A stretch of 64,000 nucleotides of DNA from Trichosphaerium sp. ATCC 40318 (GCA_038496445.1 JALMLS010000322.1:744001-808000), one strand, 5' to 3'; positions 1 through 11,607 are shown, counted from the stretch's first letter. Notes: generated by a model not told the origin, from the letters alone. Numbers and translations are program-made.

Positions 1-858
1 AGCCCTTCGCAAGTACGCACGCACTACCAAAAGGTCAAGTTCAAAGGTATGTTGTCTTACATTGGTTGAAAATGACTAGTCGTTCTCCTCTTACCTTAGT
101 AATAAATTGCAACAGGCGTTATATCATACGGAAGTTCAAACGTCACCAGCCACAATGGAATCAATACTTCAGATGTTTTAACAGAGGTAAATTTCAAAAA
201 AAAGCGGTTATCGGATTCAATTCTAATCACGTGGTTTTAGAATGATTCGATGATGATAGCTCTAGATTGCAGAGGCGAGAAGCTTCCACCATGCAACGGC
301 CCTTTTTCATACAGAGAGATGTACTTAGCTGTACGAGCAGTTTTCCAATGGGGACTGAAACCAGATAAAATATCTTGGTGTCTTGGCACACGTACTCCGA
401 GTGATGTATTGATGGTTCTACAAAGTTTAGAGGTTCGTCATACATGATTAGATTTTAATCAAGCTCATTTGCTAAATTCTTTGTGGTAGAATCTCGCTGT
501 TGCACATGGTTTTACAAACGAAAGAAAACCAAGAAGAGGCCGGCAAAACGGACAAGTTAAGCGATGGCGTGCGTTCAACAGGATAGTTGGAAACCCAGTA
601 GAAGAACACCAACACCAACCACAAACACAAACACAAACTGTGCAGGTATCTCAAGTATCTACGGGTCCTCAACGCATTCCTCGCTACAGCAGAGCAGCGC
701 GAGTACTGCGTGAGCCCGAAGAAAAAAGCACAAACAATTTCCAATGGCAAGGTTTAGGGCTTTACGACGCCTGGGCATCTTCGCCCGATACTCCTTTACC
801 AAGCTTGTTCCCAGAACTCGTTTTGATACAGGAAAAACCTATTGAGATGTACAGATAA
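1..858 (+). CDS. C-terminal part of a Myb/SANT-like protein, 5' partial
   Basis: The gene enters from the left edge. Four exons join in one frame: 1-46, 116-186, 241-432 and 490-858 (stop TAA). The first residues, SPSQVRTHYQKVK, resemble the last helix of a Myb/SANT domain of the kind that ends in a S/T-H-x-Q-K signature, so the protein may bind DNA; this rests on about a dozen residues. The middle (GVISYGSSN to MVLQSLE) is well conserved in composition but I do not recognise it. The tail has a basic stretch (RKPRRGRQNGQ) followed by a Gln/Thr run and an acidic-aromatic end. An AATAAA poly(A) signal lies about 45 nt after the stop. Exon phases are consistent, so the gene model is firmer than the function. 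Confidence 0.55.
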
Positions 859-3006
859 ACCGTAGAGTAACAAAACGAAAACTATTTCCAGTGTAATTAA
901 AAATAAAGTGTATTATATCAAACATATTGATCAGACCAAGCACTCTTTTTAGACCACGTGACCTCGTAACTTCTATATTCCTTCTACTACAGTTTTGTTT
1001 TTGCAGAGTGGTATGAATGTGCCAGCGCTGGGAGCATTAGGGGAGAAAAACGTGGAACAACATCTGTTTTTAGTTTAAAAAAAGTAAACTTCTTATTACA
1101 ACCCGTGGATGGCACTAACGAATACTGTAACGAAGATAAGTAGCCTAGCAGGTTGTACAGGGTTGGCAGTGATAAACAATAATGGATAGGGTCGCCTGAC
1201 GTAAAACTACTTTCTCTTTAGTAACACCGCCGCTTGAAGCAAAAATGCCTGTGAAGTACTCCACTACGTATCCTTCTTCAATTAATGAGTAGCCGATTTA
1301 ATAGGTCAACGTAGTGCCGTATTATTCTGTAGAAACGCTAGAATGGTGTCTAAAGCGGTGTCAACAGACATACTTTGCAAGGTATATCTCAACTTCGCTA
1401 TTGTTTTTGAACGTTTCCTTTGTAACTGTACCATTCTAGGCCCTTTACAACTCCTCATGAGTTGGTGTCTTCTACTTAGCATAAAAAGATCCGTGTTGGT
1501 CCCGTGATAATTACTACTAAAACGAGCACAGTAAGGAAATTGGTAAAACCAAAGACATCCTGGTTTGTTTTTCGATCAAATTCAGAATTTATTTATTGTA
1601 ACAAAAAAAAACCAAAATTATTCTGGTCGCACAAACAAAGTTTTTTGACTTCGATGTACGTCATAGTAACAAAGTGGAGTGTACACTATTATTTTCCCTT
1701 TAGTTTTATCAAATGAAGGATGGAACTGGCCAAAAGGAGTTTTTGTTTTTCCGGAGACCTTGAAACACCTCTAAAGGGTATCCTAAACGCCTCATTTTAC
1801 AATATTGAATTGTTTTCTTTAGCAGAATTAGCAGAACACATAATTGTTTAAGATCTTTTTACTGATGCCTGGTAATATGTAGTACCAACGTACGTAATGT
1901 ATGAAATCGTTTCCCCAAAAAATAAATAAAGAGTGTACACTCTTTTTCTTAGAGCTCCCTTTCTCGCTCCTATTTTTGACACGTACGTAAAGTAGAAAAA
2001 ATATAAAATAAACCGCGAAAGGTTAAAGGTATGTTTCGAAAGCTAAATCACGTGATATGTATCGAAAAAGATCGCTTGCTTTATTTTTTACTCCTCCGGC
2101 CTTGAGAGTAATTTCGCTCCACAATGAAATTCCGAAACAACCAATAGCGCAGCAAGGGCTACACCAAGGCTGAAAATTGCGTTTAAGTTTTATTCAGTAG
2201 CCTACTTGTTCCCTCACAAGCATTTTTCTAAGTATTCGTTCCCTCTGTTTTTTAAACAAATTGTGATGTCAGAAAATTATATATCACCTTTGTACTTTTC
2301 TACTCTAGCTGGTTGCAAATACTTCACCGGTTGTCCGGCAATAGCCGCTACAACGCTACCTGCGGACTTTTCCTCATGACCCATATGTGAAGAGAAGTCA
2401 AAACGACACTCGAGTAGTATATAGCATTATATATATACTTTTATGGAGAAAAATATTGTATTCAAGTTTGTTTTTCTAAAATATTTAAAATCAAGTTTAA
2501 AAATTGGAGTCTTACAAGTGTCAACCGATTGTAGTCTTTTCGGTCTTTAGCCAAACAAAATTTTAAGACTGTTAACCTAACTCATTTGAAGTTTTATTCG
2601 TTTTGTCAGGACGAAAATAAATATCAAAAAAAATTATCTGCTATACTAAAGTCGTTTTTGCACTAATTTCTATGTCGACTTTCCTTAACCAGGGACAAGA
2701 TCATAAAATTTTGAGTTTTCTTGGCGCCTGCAATCACTTAAAACCTTTTGTTGCGATAAGAATTGGTACGTAATTGGCTGTTTTTCTAGATTTGCCAACC
2801 AAATCGCCCCTAAGAAAACTCATAATTTTATGCTTGTACAAACTTTTCTTTTTAGCTAGCATTTGCTTTGTAGTTATCTGTGGGCGTAAGGCATTCGTTA
2901 CAAAAGTTCTTAGCCCAAATAAAAATGTCCTGGTTTTAGATGAAAATCGACATTACTGTCAAAGGTTTTCTTTGTTTCAAGGTTGCTTTGGAGTTGTAGG
3001 CTAGCA
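859..3006. other. Gene-poor intergenic region
   Basis: About 2.1 kb without a gene I can support. It is AT-rich, with stop codons in all frames. Short ORFs at 1504-1716 and 2774-3004 are biased to Lys/Phe/Leu as expected from AT-rich noncoding DNA. An AATAAA lies near 902. Two CACGTG palindromes occur (about 955 and 2050). No tRNA or tandem repeat was seen. Confidence 0.5.
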
Positions 3007-6000
3007 ATGGGCATACCGTCGTTCTTTCACAACATCGCTTGTGTATTCCCTGGTATAGGAAAGCTAATAACCCTTGAAGAACCTCCAGAAGAATGTGATC
3101 ATCTCATATTTGATCTTAACGCTATAATGCATCACTTACCAGTTGATACAACGCCTGAGGTAGAATAAAACAAAGAAAACGTTTAAACTTGCTTATTACA
3201 CCTTAAAGTGTGCAAATTTGTACTACGTGGTACTCGATCATATATTGGAACGTTTTCCGCCAAAAAAGAGCGTATTCTTCGCTGTTGATGGTCCAGGCAC
3301 GTAATCGCGGTATCCACGCGTAGATAATACTAAAGGAGCCGTTTTATCAGCTTTTAAAAAACAGTAAACTCATACCACTTTATTTGAGCGTAATTTTACT
3401 GTAACAACTAGTCTAAACACTGCTATAGTACCAAGAGGGAAACTACAGACTGCGATAATCCGGAGAGAAAACGTATGCAGCAAAACAGACATAATTTTTT
3501 TGAACGTAATATTAGGCGACTCGATTACCAAAAGAAACGTCACTTCAAAGAGCTGCTCTTACTACTGGTTCACAGTTTACGATATGGTTAAAAGGAATTA
3601 TAACATCTTATTCTGTTGAAAAAGCAGTACAATTCAAACACGTGAGTTAACACGTGTGACAAAAAGGGTCAATGTTCTTTATTTTTGATTGAGATTTTAG
3701 ATGAAATTTTTTGTTTCCGGAACTGATAGAGAGGGTGAAGGGGAGTATAAGGCTTTTGAATTTTTGAGAGGTATAAATGAACACTTGGGTGATGAAGTAG
3801 ATGGAGAAACAAAAGAAAACCTAACAAATGAGCGTGTTATGGTTGTAGGAAAGCACGTCTATCTTAGTAGTTTTTTTTTGCTAACTAATTCATAGCGATT
3901 CTGATTTAATGTTGTTTGGTATTCAGAGTTCACATAGTGTATCTATTCTTCGTTTATTGGATTTGGATAATGTTGTTTCTTATAAATGCGATGATATTAA
4001 GAAAAAGCTTGCTATTGATTGTAGTAATGATGAAAATATCAAGAAAGCTATTGCAGATTTTACTTTTTTAAGTTTACTCAGTGGTACCGACTACATACCA
4101 AAGTTGAACGGTATGAAGCTCAGTTTTTAGTATATTGACAAACTAATATTGTGTTATAAGGATATAACCTTGTACATAGTTTAGTAGCATATCTTAGGTA
4201 CGAAAGCCAGAAACTGCCTTAAGATGTCATCTCGCTTAACCTTTTTTCTTAACAGGGTTCGATCACTAAAGCCTGACTCTTTCTTACTTTCTGGTGATGA
4301 AGTAGACCTTGATTTTCTTGATAAAGTTCTTAATACTAAAGCTCACTGTACACCATTTATATTTGAGTCTCTTAAGAAACCAAGAAATGTATATCAAATT
4401 CACATTGGAGATCCAATGAGGAATTTAAATGCGCTTTGTGATGTATGCCACTGTTTTAGAGGATTTTTTAGTATTCTACATATTCTTACTCTGTTGTATA
4501 GAAACTAATGAAAACTGGATGTCTTTTTTACGATACTAAACCTGTTGGAAGTGGTATTTCGACTAAGTCAGAATGCAAAATTAGGCTTAACACAGTAAGT
4601 TTTGTTCATTTATTCTCCTTCTCTTCTTTAGCAAACTCTATCTTCATGTACTGACAATACCTTTTTTTATTCAATATTACAGCGTTTATATTTATACAGC
4701 TGCACAACAACTCTCCTTAACTTCACGCGAGGAAACTCATTTTACTGCTTTTTTAACATGTTTGTTTGAAGGGAAAAGTAAGCGTGATTGTTGGTCATGG
4801 TGACGGCGAATCTAACAAAGGTTCTAAGTTAATGGCAGCTTCTAATGCACTTAGTAGAGGTGTACGCTATTTTTATACAATGATAGATAAGATCTATTGT
4901 TACTAAGACCTCTATAATAGTCAGTTCTCTGGAAATGTATTAAACAATCGCCAAAAGTTTCAGAGAGTGATGTAGATAGACTTGAAGAAGCAATAAATAA
5001 AGACATCACGTGCGTACTTGTATAAAACAAGAATACCAAAAAATAAATCACGTGACTAACCCTTTTTTTTTAAAAGGGCTATGGAGCTTTTTGTTTCTGA
5101 CGATGCCGTTGTACAACCGACGGAGGGAAAAAAAGGAAAGAAAAAAGTGGTTGAAAGAATCGAAGATTTAGACTTTGTTATTGGAGAGTACTTGAGAATG
5201 CTTCAATGGAATATTAAATATATTGACATAGACTGTCAAGATTTCAACACGTTTTATACGCCTTTACTGGCGCCCTCAGCAAAGGTACATATTTTGTACA
5301 AAATACGTCAAAAGATTCTTGTTTTTTTGAACAGTATTTTTTGGCCTCGCTAAGAGCACCCACTCTAAATTTAACACTCGCTATTGTATCAAAACAAAGT
5401 CTCCAATAACAGTTTTATTAACATGCACCAATTGAATAAGCTAGTACAGCACTTAAGCTTGTTTTTAGGATTTGTTTGAGTATGCTAAACGAGGAAACAG
5501 AAAAACACTTTGGTTATCTGCACAAATTTCAGTGCACGACCCAGTACCACTATCGCCAATGATGTATTGGTTATCTGTAGCACCTTATATAAGAGGAATA
5601 TTAGACTTAGCAACCATACAAGCACGTGATAGTCATAAAAAAAACTTCAAAAAACTTTCATAGAATTTTCTTACTTTTCTTTCTTTTTTTTATTTCTTCT
5701 TCAGCTCTTAATAACTTTCTTCGTCTTTTAGACATACCAAAGATTACTTATAAATAATAACGTTATTTCAATATACTACAACTTCCAAAACAGACTCATA
5801 CACTTCAGACCAGCAGAAGGAAGATACAAATGCATATCAAACATAGAATCTTTTGAGAAACATCTCCAATTATCCTCATCTCAAGATACACTTAAGAAGA
5901 TTAATACCTCCTTAAACTGTTACCCTTCTTTTAAAATATGGTGGACAGAACATATAAAAGACATGAAAAGTGATAACTTGAAACAACTTTATAAACACCT

Positions 6001-6175
6001 CGGATTAAAGAAAAAAAAATATAATGATGGTAAGAGCGGAGTTGTTTGCTTTGGTGAAGAGAGACCAAAACCAAAATGTACAATACGTCGTTTTAACTCA
6101 AGCCCTATAAAACCTACTATTTTTTCACGTCATTATACTATACTAGCAAGGCGTTTTGGGTTGTTTTTGAGATGA
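3007..6175 (+). CDS. XRN-family 5'-3' exoribonuclease, with two apparent lesions
   Basis: The start at 3007 gives MGIPSFF, the invariant opening of XRN1/XRN2 nucleases, which degrade 5'-monophosphate RNA. Exons supply the family motifs in order: DLNAIMHH (metal-binding D-x-N), PRGK...RREN, GEGEYK (usual GEGEHK), DSDLM (usual DADL), SGTDYIPK (usual GND-x-x-P), a Trp-rich segment around YLRMLQWNIKY, and PLSPMMYWLSVAP. Clean introns include 3160-3208, 3301-3411, 3473-3515, 3642-3700 and 4172-4255. Two places do not join cleanly: near 3867-3895 the frame needs a 28-nt gap without normal GT-AG ends, and TAG at 4128-4130 lies in frame inside an ungapped match to the family. The final exon join (about 5640-5735) is unclear. 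At roughly 700 residues it is short for XRN2 and much shorter than XRN1. It may be decaying, or the assembly may have errors. Confidence 0.75.
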
Positions 6176-6563
6176 CAATATTGTGTGGAAAAAAAAAACT
6201 AAACAAAAACAATAAAAGTCTATTGGCATGAAAGTCGATATATCGGTTGGCTTTATTTTGCTAGGTTTACTCGTTCCCTTTTTCCATTCTGTAGCGTAGA
6301 GAAGAACCTGTCACAAAGAAGCCGTAGGAGACAACTAGTCAACATTTTTCTTAAGGTAGTAGCACCTTCTAGTAATTTTGTACGAGTGGCATTGACGTCA
6401 CTGTTGTACACTCGCAGTAGTAGTACAATGGTGTCAAAACCAACATAGAAGAGCCGAAACTGAAGGTTCTGTGAGTTGTCAACAAATAATTTTATTTATA
6501 AACAGTTAACAGGTTCAACAGTTAACAACACCAGTCACTTCACAACATTGAACATTACCCAGC

Positions 6564-7541
6564 TTACTTTCTTAAAAATTGAAATCTTCCACGCATGCTC
6601 TTCTTGTATTCTCCTTTTTTATAAATGCAATGCCTGACAAGCTTGCTATCATTATTCCATTGCTTAAAAACGCCATGTTTAGAACCATCTTGGTAATAAC
6701 AATGAATATAGCCTCCATGAGGAGTCCATTCTTCATATTTTCCGTTTAGTTTACCATCACTGTAAAAACAATCTAATCTCTTCTTTCCGCTATGAAACCA
6801 TTCTTCGTACTGACCATCAAGGATATCATCAGTATAGTTGTGTTTATAGTATACCTGTTTGGCATCATGATTGAACCACTTTATCTCTAAACCAGTCTTC
6901 TTTCCATTCTTGTATTGACATTTATAATTCAATTCTCCTTTTCTTGTCCAACACTGAATGGTACCATCAAGCTTATCGTTTTTATAATGACAACATCTCT
7001 TCTTTCTCCCATTTGAGAACCAATGAGTATATTTACCATTACGTTGTCCATTATCATAGAAACATACAACACGTTTATTACCATTAGAATAGAATGCAGT
7101 AAACTCATTTTGAAGAAGATCATTTTTATAAAAACAAACAGTATTCAACTGACCATCATTGTACCACTCTTTAAACTCTCCTTCGCGTTTACCTTTATCA
7201 TAAAAAGATTGCATGTATATCTGTCCATTTAATAACCACTTCTTGTAGTCTCCATCTATCTTACCTTTGAAATAATTCGTATCTAAAGACATCTTTCCAT
7301 CTTCATACCATTTTTGACATGAACCATGTTTTTCTCCGTTTTTCCAATACTGCACGTGACGACCTTTTTTTATTTTTATCCAAATACCGTTCTTTTTCAA
7401 CTCATCGTCGAATCTAGTTATTGACGCTGCGTACAAACAGAATATAGGCCACTTTTCGTACATTTCACGTGAGAGGTCAATTATATCTAGTTGAATCTCA
7501 ACCGGGAGGTCTAGGAGCGTTAAACGCTCAGTGGTAGTCAT
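6564..7541 (-). CDS. F-box-like/MORN-variant repeat protein, 325 aa
   Basis: An intronless ORF of 325 residues. The N-terminus contains LLDLPVEIQLDII, which looks like the opening helix of an F-box, followed by about twelve tandem units of roughly 23 residues with the pattern W-Y-x-N/D-G-x-x-x-x-x-x-Y-x-x-G-K-x-x-G. This is the MORN-variant repeat that automatic pipelines call YwqK antitoxin. The name is misleading here, because nothing suggests a toxin-antitoxin pair. The combination of an F-box-like head and MORN-variant tail is also known from proteins of large DNA viruses of amoebae. A likely role is substrate recognition for a ubiquitin ligase, but that is inference. Its C-terminal third is duplicated as a broken remnant at 13630-13786. 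Paralogues lie at 10855, 34297 and 40963. Confidence 0.85.
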   Translation of the reverse strand: MTTTERLTLLDLPVEIQLDIIDLSREMYEKWPIFCLYAASITRFDDELKKNGIWIKIKKGRHVQYWKNGEKHGSCQKWYEDGKMSLDTNYFKGKIDGDYKKWLLNGQIYMQSFYDKGKREGEFKEWYNDGQLNTVCFYKNDLLQNEFTAFYSNGNKRVVCFYDNGQRNGKYTHWFSNGRKKRCCHYKNDKLDGTIQCWTRKGELNYKCQYKNGKKTGLEIKWFNHDAKQVYYKHNYTDDILDGQYEEWFHSGKKRLDCFYSDGKLNGKYEEWTPHGGYIHCYYQDGSKHGVFKQWNNDSKLVRHCIYKKGEYKKSMRGRFQFLRK

Positions 7542-8016
7542 CTTCGGCTAAAAAACACTTAAATATAGCACGTGAGCTAGTCGGAGCTTGTATGTAGAAA
7601 TACAACCTTATTATCTGCGTTTCCAAGGCAACACATTCTTTTCAACGCTTAGCAAACAATACCTTAAACACAGTGCTTTCGGGAGATGAAAATACTTTTA
7701 GGCAGACGAAGTCAAAGGCAATATGCCACAAACGCGATGTTAACAATATGCTAGGGCTACAAAGCGCACAAATACTTGTGGCGCAGTATATGACTACAAT
7801 GTTTGCGTTTTTGTGGTACTGTTTTTACATGTGAGGTTTCGTGTGCAAGTGCGTTCCCGCGTTATTCCTTAATCCCTTTCTCCAGAGCTAGTAGAAATGA
7901 AATGCTTGCGATACTCCATGAGTTTATTTGCTACTGATAATGACAAAAAAACATGTCAAACCATCATTGACTTTTGCTCTGAATCTTCGTTTGATTTTTA
8001 CAAAATAAACTTAACA

Positions 8017-9113
8017 ATGAACGCACCTTTGGCGCTTTTAATTGCTTATCTTGCTCTCGCCTATGGACAGAGCGTTTGCGGTAAAACCAACTACAATATT
8101 TCATCAACGCTTCCTAACGTACTAATAATCGGTAAACCCACGTGATTTTAAAGTATTTCAGTCTAATTTCTATCAAAAGGGGGATTCAATATCTTTGAAC
8201 GATGTAAAAGCACTTTGTTGTGGATACACAGAGTTTCTACGAACTAAACTAGGCACGCCTTTCAAACTCTTTACCCTTTTCAAAATCGCTGTTTTGTGCG
8301 GATTAAATAGTGTCCACGCCGTCCCTGAAAATACAACACAATGTCAAAAGTCCTGTAAAAAGGCCGTCATTCATTTTCCACGTGACTTTATTTCCTAATC
8401 CGATTTTAGCCGGTAAAGCAAACATTCAACACATACCAGTCAACGGTGATAACACTATTCGGGGCACTACATGTCTCAAATCATGGCTTGGTGACGTTAA
8501 ATGGGATGTGATTACGTTCAACTTTGGTCTACACGATGTCGCACATGACAAAGAGCGTGTTGAATTGCCTGCATACATTGCCAATCTAAAAACAATTTCT
8601 TCTGGAATTATATCTCACCTGGGCGGTACTGAGAAAGCCATATGGGTTGATACTACGCCTGTACCTAATGTAACAGCATTAAATCCTGTGAGGTACGTTA
8701 AAGTTTTTTAATTGCGCTCAAGCCACCATTCAACGAAGCATAAACCAACTTGATTTTTATCAAGTCAACTTTTTGAATTAATGTCAACGCATGTACCGCA
8801 GTCACGTGTTAACTGATGAATATTTTAGGTTTGAAAAAGAGGTGATAGAGTATAACACAGCAGCAAACTCGCTTATGAAATCGCTCCAGGTACCCACCAA
8901 GAGATTTCTGAGGTTATGTTTAACTTACTGATTTTTAAATAGATTTTACTAGCTGACGCTTTTGATGCTATTATTGGTGTTTGTGGGAGTGGGTATTACT
9001 ACACAGAATGTGATGGTATTCAACTACATAATAATGTTCATTTCGAAAAGATGGGATACGAGGTGCTAGCTGGTGTTGTGGCTGAGGCAATAACCTCAAA
9101 ACTTGATGTTTAG
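8017..9113 (+). CDS. Secreted SGNH/GDSL hydrolase, left copy, frame disturbed at the nucleophile
   Basis: The ATG at 8017 opens a clear signal peptide (MNAPLALLIAYLALAYGQ). An upstream in-frame ATG at 7897 is possible, but the signal peptide favours 8017. Block I NVLIIG/DSIS is split by an intron (about 8132-8185). Later exons give GYTEFL, KANIQHIPVNG, FNFGLHD (block III N-x-G-x-H-D) and DGIQLHNNVHF (block V with the catalytic Asp and His), ending SKLDV at TAG 9111-9113. The family hydrolyses esters, often of sugars or lipids; here it would act outside the cell or in a vacuole. Compared with the right-arm copy, the acceptor is followed by four G rather than three, which throws GDS out of frame. 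This is either a real frameshift or a homopolymer error. Confidence 0.7.
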
Positions 9114-9870
9114 TTACTAACTAAAAACAATAAAGTTCTTCTAACGTCCTACTTTATATCCAGCAGACAAAGTCTCCAAAATACACTGTTTTATTAGCGC
9201 CTACACCCCCCGCTACGCTCCGCCTGAGACCTCTTTATTTGCTCCTTTGAGCCTTTTTTTTCCTTTTGGCGGCTCTGGTACGCTGACATTTGCGTGTGCA
9301 TTACATAGCCAATCACTTCCCAGTTCAATCTGTCTTCTATCACTGTCCAGTTTTCAGTTTACAAAGAATTAAAGGGAGCTCCAATTAAGCAGTTACTAAG
9401 CCTATTGATAGGACCCTATGGCTTCTCGTTTAGTTCTGTTATAACAGCTTTGTTCAGTTCGGATTCAGCTTGTGCTGATGAATGTGAAGATTAGTGTTAA
9501 AGTACCCAAAGGTGTCTTGCATAAACAACGTCAATAAGTACCAATGTTAAACATACACCATCGCTTTAGTGAGCTTAATATTTGAAAAAAGCAAATCTTA
9601 TCATGTTTTTTTGCTTTATGACAAGTGATTGAAACGTTATATGCTAATCTAAATCAATCAAAGTATGTCATTTAATCACAATGGTTGTTCATGCTGAATT
9701 GTCATTAAAAACTACACAAATTATCACAACACAGCGTTCAATCAGGTAATATCAATCTAATCGATTAAGTGATGTTATGGTTGTTTTAAGCTCTTTTCAC
9801 CATTCAAACAGGTAATAAACAACAATCACAACTTCTTGTATCACAATATAATGTACATATACATCATACA
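9114..9870. other. Downstream part of left arm and start of secreted-gene repeat
   Basis: No supported gene. About 9380-9490 matches the 5' part of the hypothetical ORF at 11759-12244, reading APIKQLLSLLIG-like before a stop. About 9170-9350 is an insertion relative to the right arm and begins with a sequence resembling an XRN intron stretch near 5393. From about 9626 the sequence starts to match 15885 onward. Confidence 0.45.
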
Positions 9871-10440
9871 ATGTACTCAAGCTCGTATCTAATCTGTATA
9901 TGCACTTTATGTACGTCAACTGTGGCACTACGACAGCCTTTTTTGTTCCACTTGTTTTACACAATAATTTCAAGTTATCAATCTCATCATATTGTAGTAT
10001 TATCAATAGCTACCTGCGAGATTGTTTTCAAAGATCCGACTTTAAGAAACAAGAATAGTTGCACACTTACAGGAGGCACCAAATATGCTTTTAAACAGTG
10101 TTATGATAATATATACGGTAGGCAACCCATGACTTGTTAATTGGTTCCCTTGTTTTTTGTTGCTTACACAATTGCTATAGCTGACTGCATTGTATGTAGT
10201 ACTACCAATGGCGAAGTATTGCTAATTTACAGAACAGATACAAGAGGTAAACATCAACTGGTATACGATACATCAGCATTCTAATTGATTTTTTTGTTTT
10301 CTTTTAGAAGGCTATCTCACATTGGATACTATGCCGTATGTATTGCTTGGTTATGAACCTGATGCTAATCACGATAATATAAGACGAGGTCATATCCCTG
10401 GATATCCAGGAATATTTCTTTACTTTTATGAACGTGAAGT
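9626..10440 (+). repeat. Direct repeat, copy 1 (matches about 15885-16660)
   Basis: The two copies share promoter, exons and introns of a small secreted-protein gene; for example 'atcaatctaatcgattaag' occurs near 9750 and 16035. Divergence is moderate, with several indels, and the 3' ends drift apart after the GHIPGYPG codons. Confidence 0.8.
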
Positions 10441-10498
10441 TTATAAATTTTCTGAAAATATTTTCGACAATAAATACATGCTTCGGCTTATAAAATAA
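9871..10498 (+). CDS. Small secreted protein, copy 1
   Basis: The ATG at 9871 starts a signal-peptide-like N-terminus (MYSSSYLICICTLCTSTVA). Exons then give CTLTGGTKYAFKQC, an intron beginning gtaggc after codon TAC plus one base, then ADCIVCSTTNGEVLLIYRTD, a second intron (about 10247-10307), and EGYLTLDTMPYVLLGYEPD followed by GHIPGYPG. The mature part is roughly 150 residues with paired cysteines. No family is recognised. In copy 2 a 56-nt intron sits just after the signal peptide. In copy 1 the same stretch is open and in frame because of one extra T, so the intron may be retained here or the frame broken. Function is unknown. Confidence 0.6.
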
Positions 10499-10854
10499 AC
10501 CAGACGTGAGTGCTTCATTATTACATCAAGTTACACAATACACGGAGAATATTATACCTATACTTTATCCATAGCTATTTCCCGTACCATTAACGTTTGC
10601 AAAATCAGTAGCATACTCAAATTATCAGATAGATGTCTAAAATGTGTAAATATTCTAGATACATTTTTAGTCAAACTCAGTTCATACCCGTCCATTGAGG
10701 GCTTCAATATTGAATAGCTCTATCCTTCATGTAACTCAACATCTCTTGTACACTGAAAAACATATAATGATAAATACAAGTGACTGTGCGCCCAGAAAAA
10801 CGTATTGAGAACAAGCATAATTCATAACACTTTATAAGAACAAGTTACAGATTG
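10499..10854. other. Intergenic, convergent 3' ends
   Basis: AT-rich spacer between two convergent genes. No gene, RNA or repeat seen. Confidence 0.4.
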
Positions 10855-11607
10855 TCAATTGTGTACTACTTCATTTGTCTCTATCCCATTTGAGAAAACA
10901 GAAGAGAACACTAATACACCACTTTCAGACCATTGTCTAAACTCTCCTTCTTTAATACCTTCTTTATAGTGAACCACATCTTCTATTTGTCCTGTTTCAT
11001 AAAACCCTTTGGCTTTTCCTTCCTGTTTACCATTTTTATAATAAGATTTATACTTCACATTACCACTCTTATACCATTCTGTATTAACTCCACTTCGTGC
11101 TCCTTTAATAAAAGAACACCTTAATTTTAACTCACCTGTATCATAATAGCATTCATAGTAACCATGGCGAACATCATTATCATAATGAGACTTTATTTCT
11201 AAAGTACCATTCTCATAAAACTGTTTGTACTCACCAACATACAAGTTATTCTTACAGTGTCCACTGAGACGTATATTACCATTCTCATACCAATCAATAT
11301 AGTGTCCTTCTGCTTTACCATCCTTGTAATAATACTTGACCTTCATATTACCATTCTTATACCACTCTATGTTATCTCCATGAGGCATACGATGTTTAAC
11401 CCAAACATCTTGAGAAATCTGTCCGTTTTTATACCAGGAGCGCCATTGACCATGTGGAATCAGGTGTTTATCAAAGTGTGTTGCCAACGCTGTCCGTTTA
11501 CAGAGCGTATGCCATATTGTAAACGAATAAAACGTGTACTTGCTTATTTCTTTTTGAATCTCTGATGGGAGGTCTAACCAGCTCCAATTATACGCTGTAT
11601 ACAACAA
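10855..11607 (-). CDS. F-box-like/MORN-variant repeat protein, 250 aa
   Basis: An intronless 250-residue ORF in the spacer of the inverted duplication. The N-terminal WLDLPSEIQKEISKYTF is F-box-like, followed by HTLCKRTALATHFDKHLIP, a motif shared with the paralogue at 34297 (KRAAINTHFDEML). About eight MORN-variant repeats follow (WYKNGNMKVKYYYKDGKAEG and similar). The repeats would form an elongated beta surface for protein or lipid contacts, and the F-box-like head suggests ubiquitin-ligase recruitment; both are inference. The 325-residue paralogue at 6564 is longer and clearly diverged, so this gene was not part of the recent inverted duplication. Confidence 0.85.
   Translation of the reverse strand: MLYTAYNWSWLDLPSEIQKEISKYTFYSFTIWHTLCKRTALATHFDKHLIPHGQWRSWYKNGQISQDVWVKHRMPHGDNIEWYKNGNMKVKYYYKDGKAEGHYIDWYENGNIRLSGHCKNNLYVGEYKQFYENGTLEIKSHYDNDVRHGYYECYYDTGELKLRCSFIKGARSGVNTEWYKSGNVKYKSYYKNGKQEGKAKGFYETGQIEDVVHYKEGIKEGEFRQWSESGVLVFSSVFSNGIETNEVVHN

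Larger units (their letters stand above)
6431..9503. repeat. Left arm of large inverted duplication
   Basis: This segment is repeated in reverse orientation at about 12078-13923. The outer edge matches as 'gtgtcaaaaccaacat' at 6431 against its complement near 13923. The inner edge matches around 'gctgatgaatgtgaagatt' (about 9475) against 12088-12110. The arm carries a complete MORN-variant gene and an SGNH hydrolase gene. It holds about 180 nt (about 9170-9350) that are missing in the right arm. Confidence 0.85.

Noticed and set aside
4111-4130. A 20-nt GT...AG micro-intron removing the TAG in the XRN gene
   Set aside because: Removing it shifts the frame into another stop, whereas keeping it preserves an ungapped family match.
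6564-7541. Toxin-antitoxin system suggested by the YwqK-type repeat
   Set aside because: The label comes from bacterial annotation of the same repeat. There is no toxin partner, and the host is eukaryotic with an F-box-like head on the protein.
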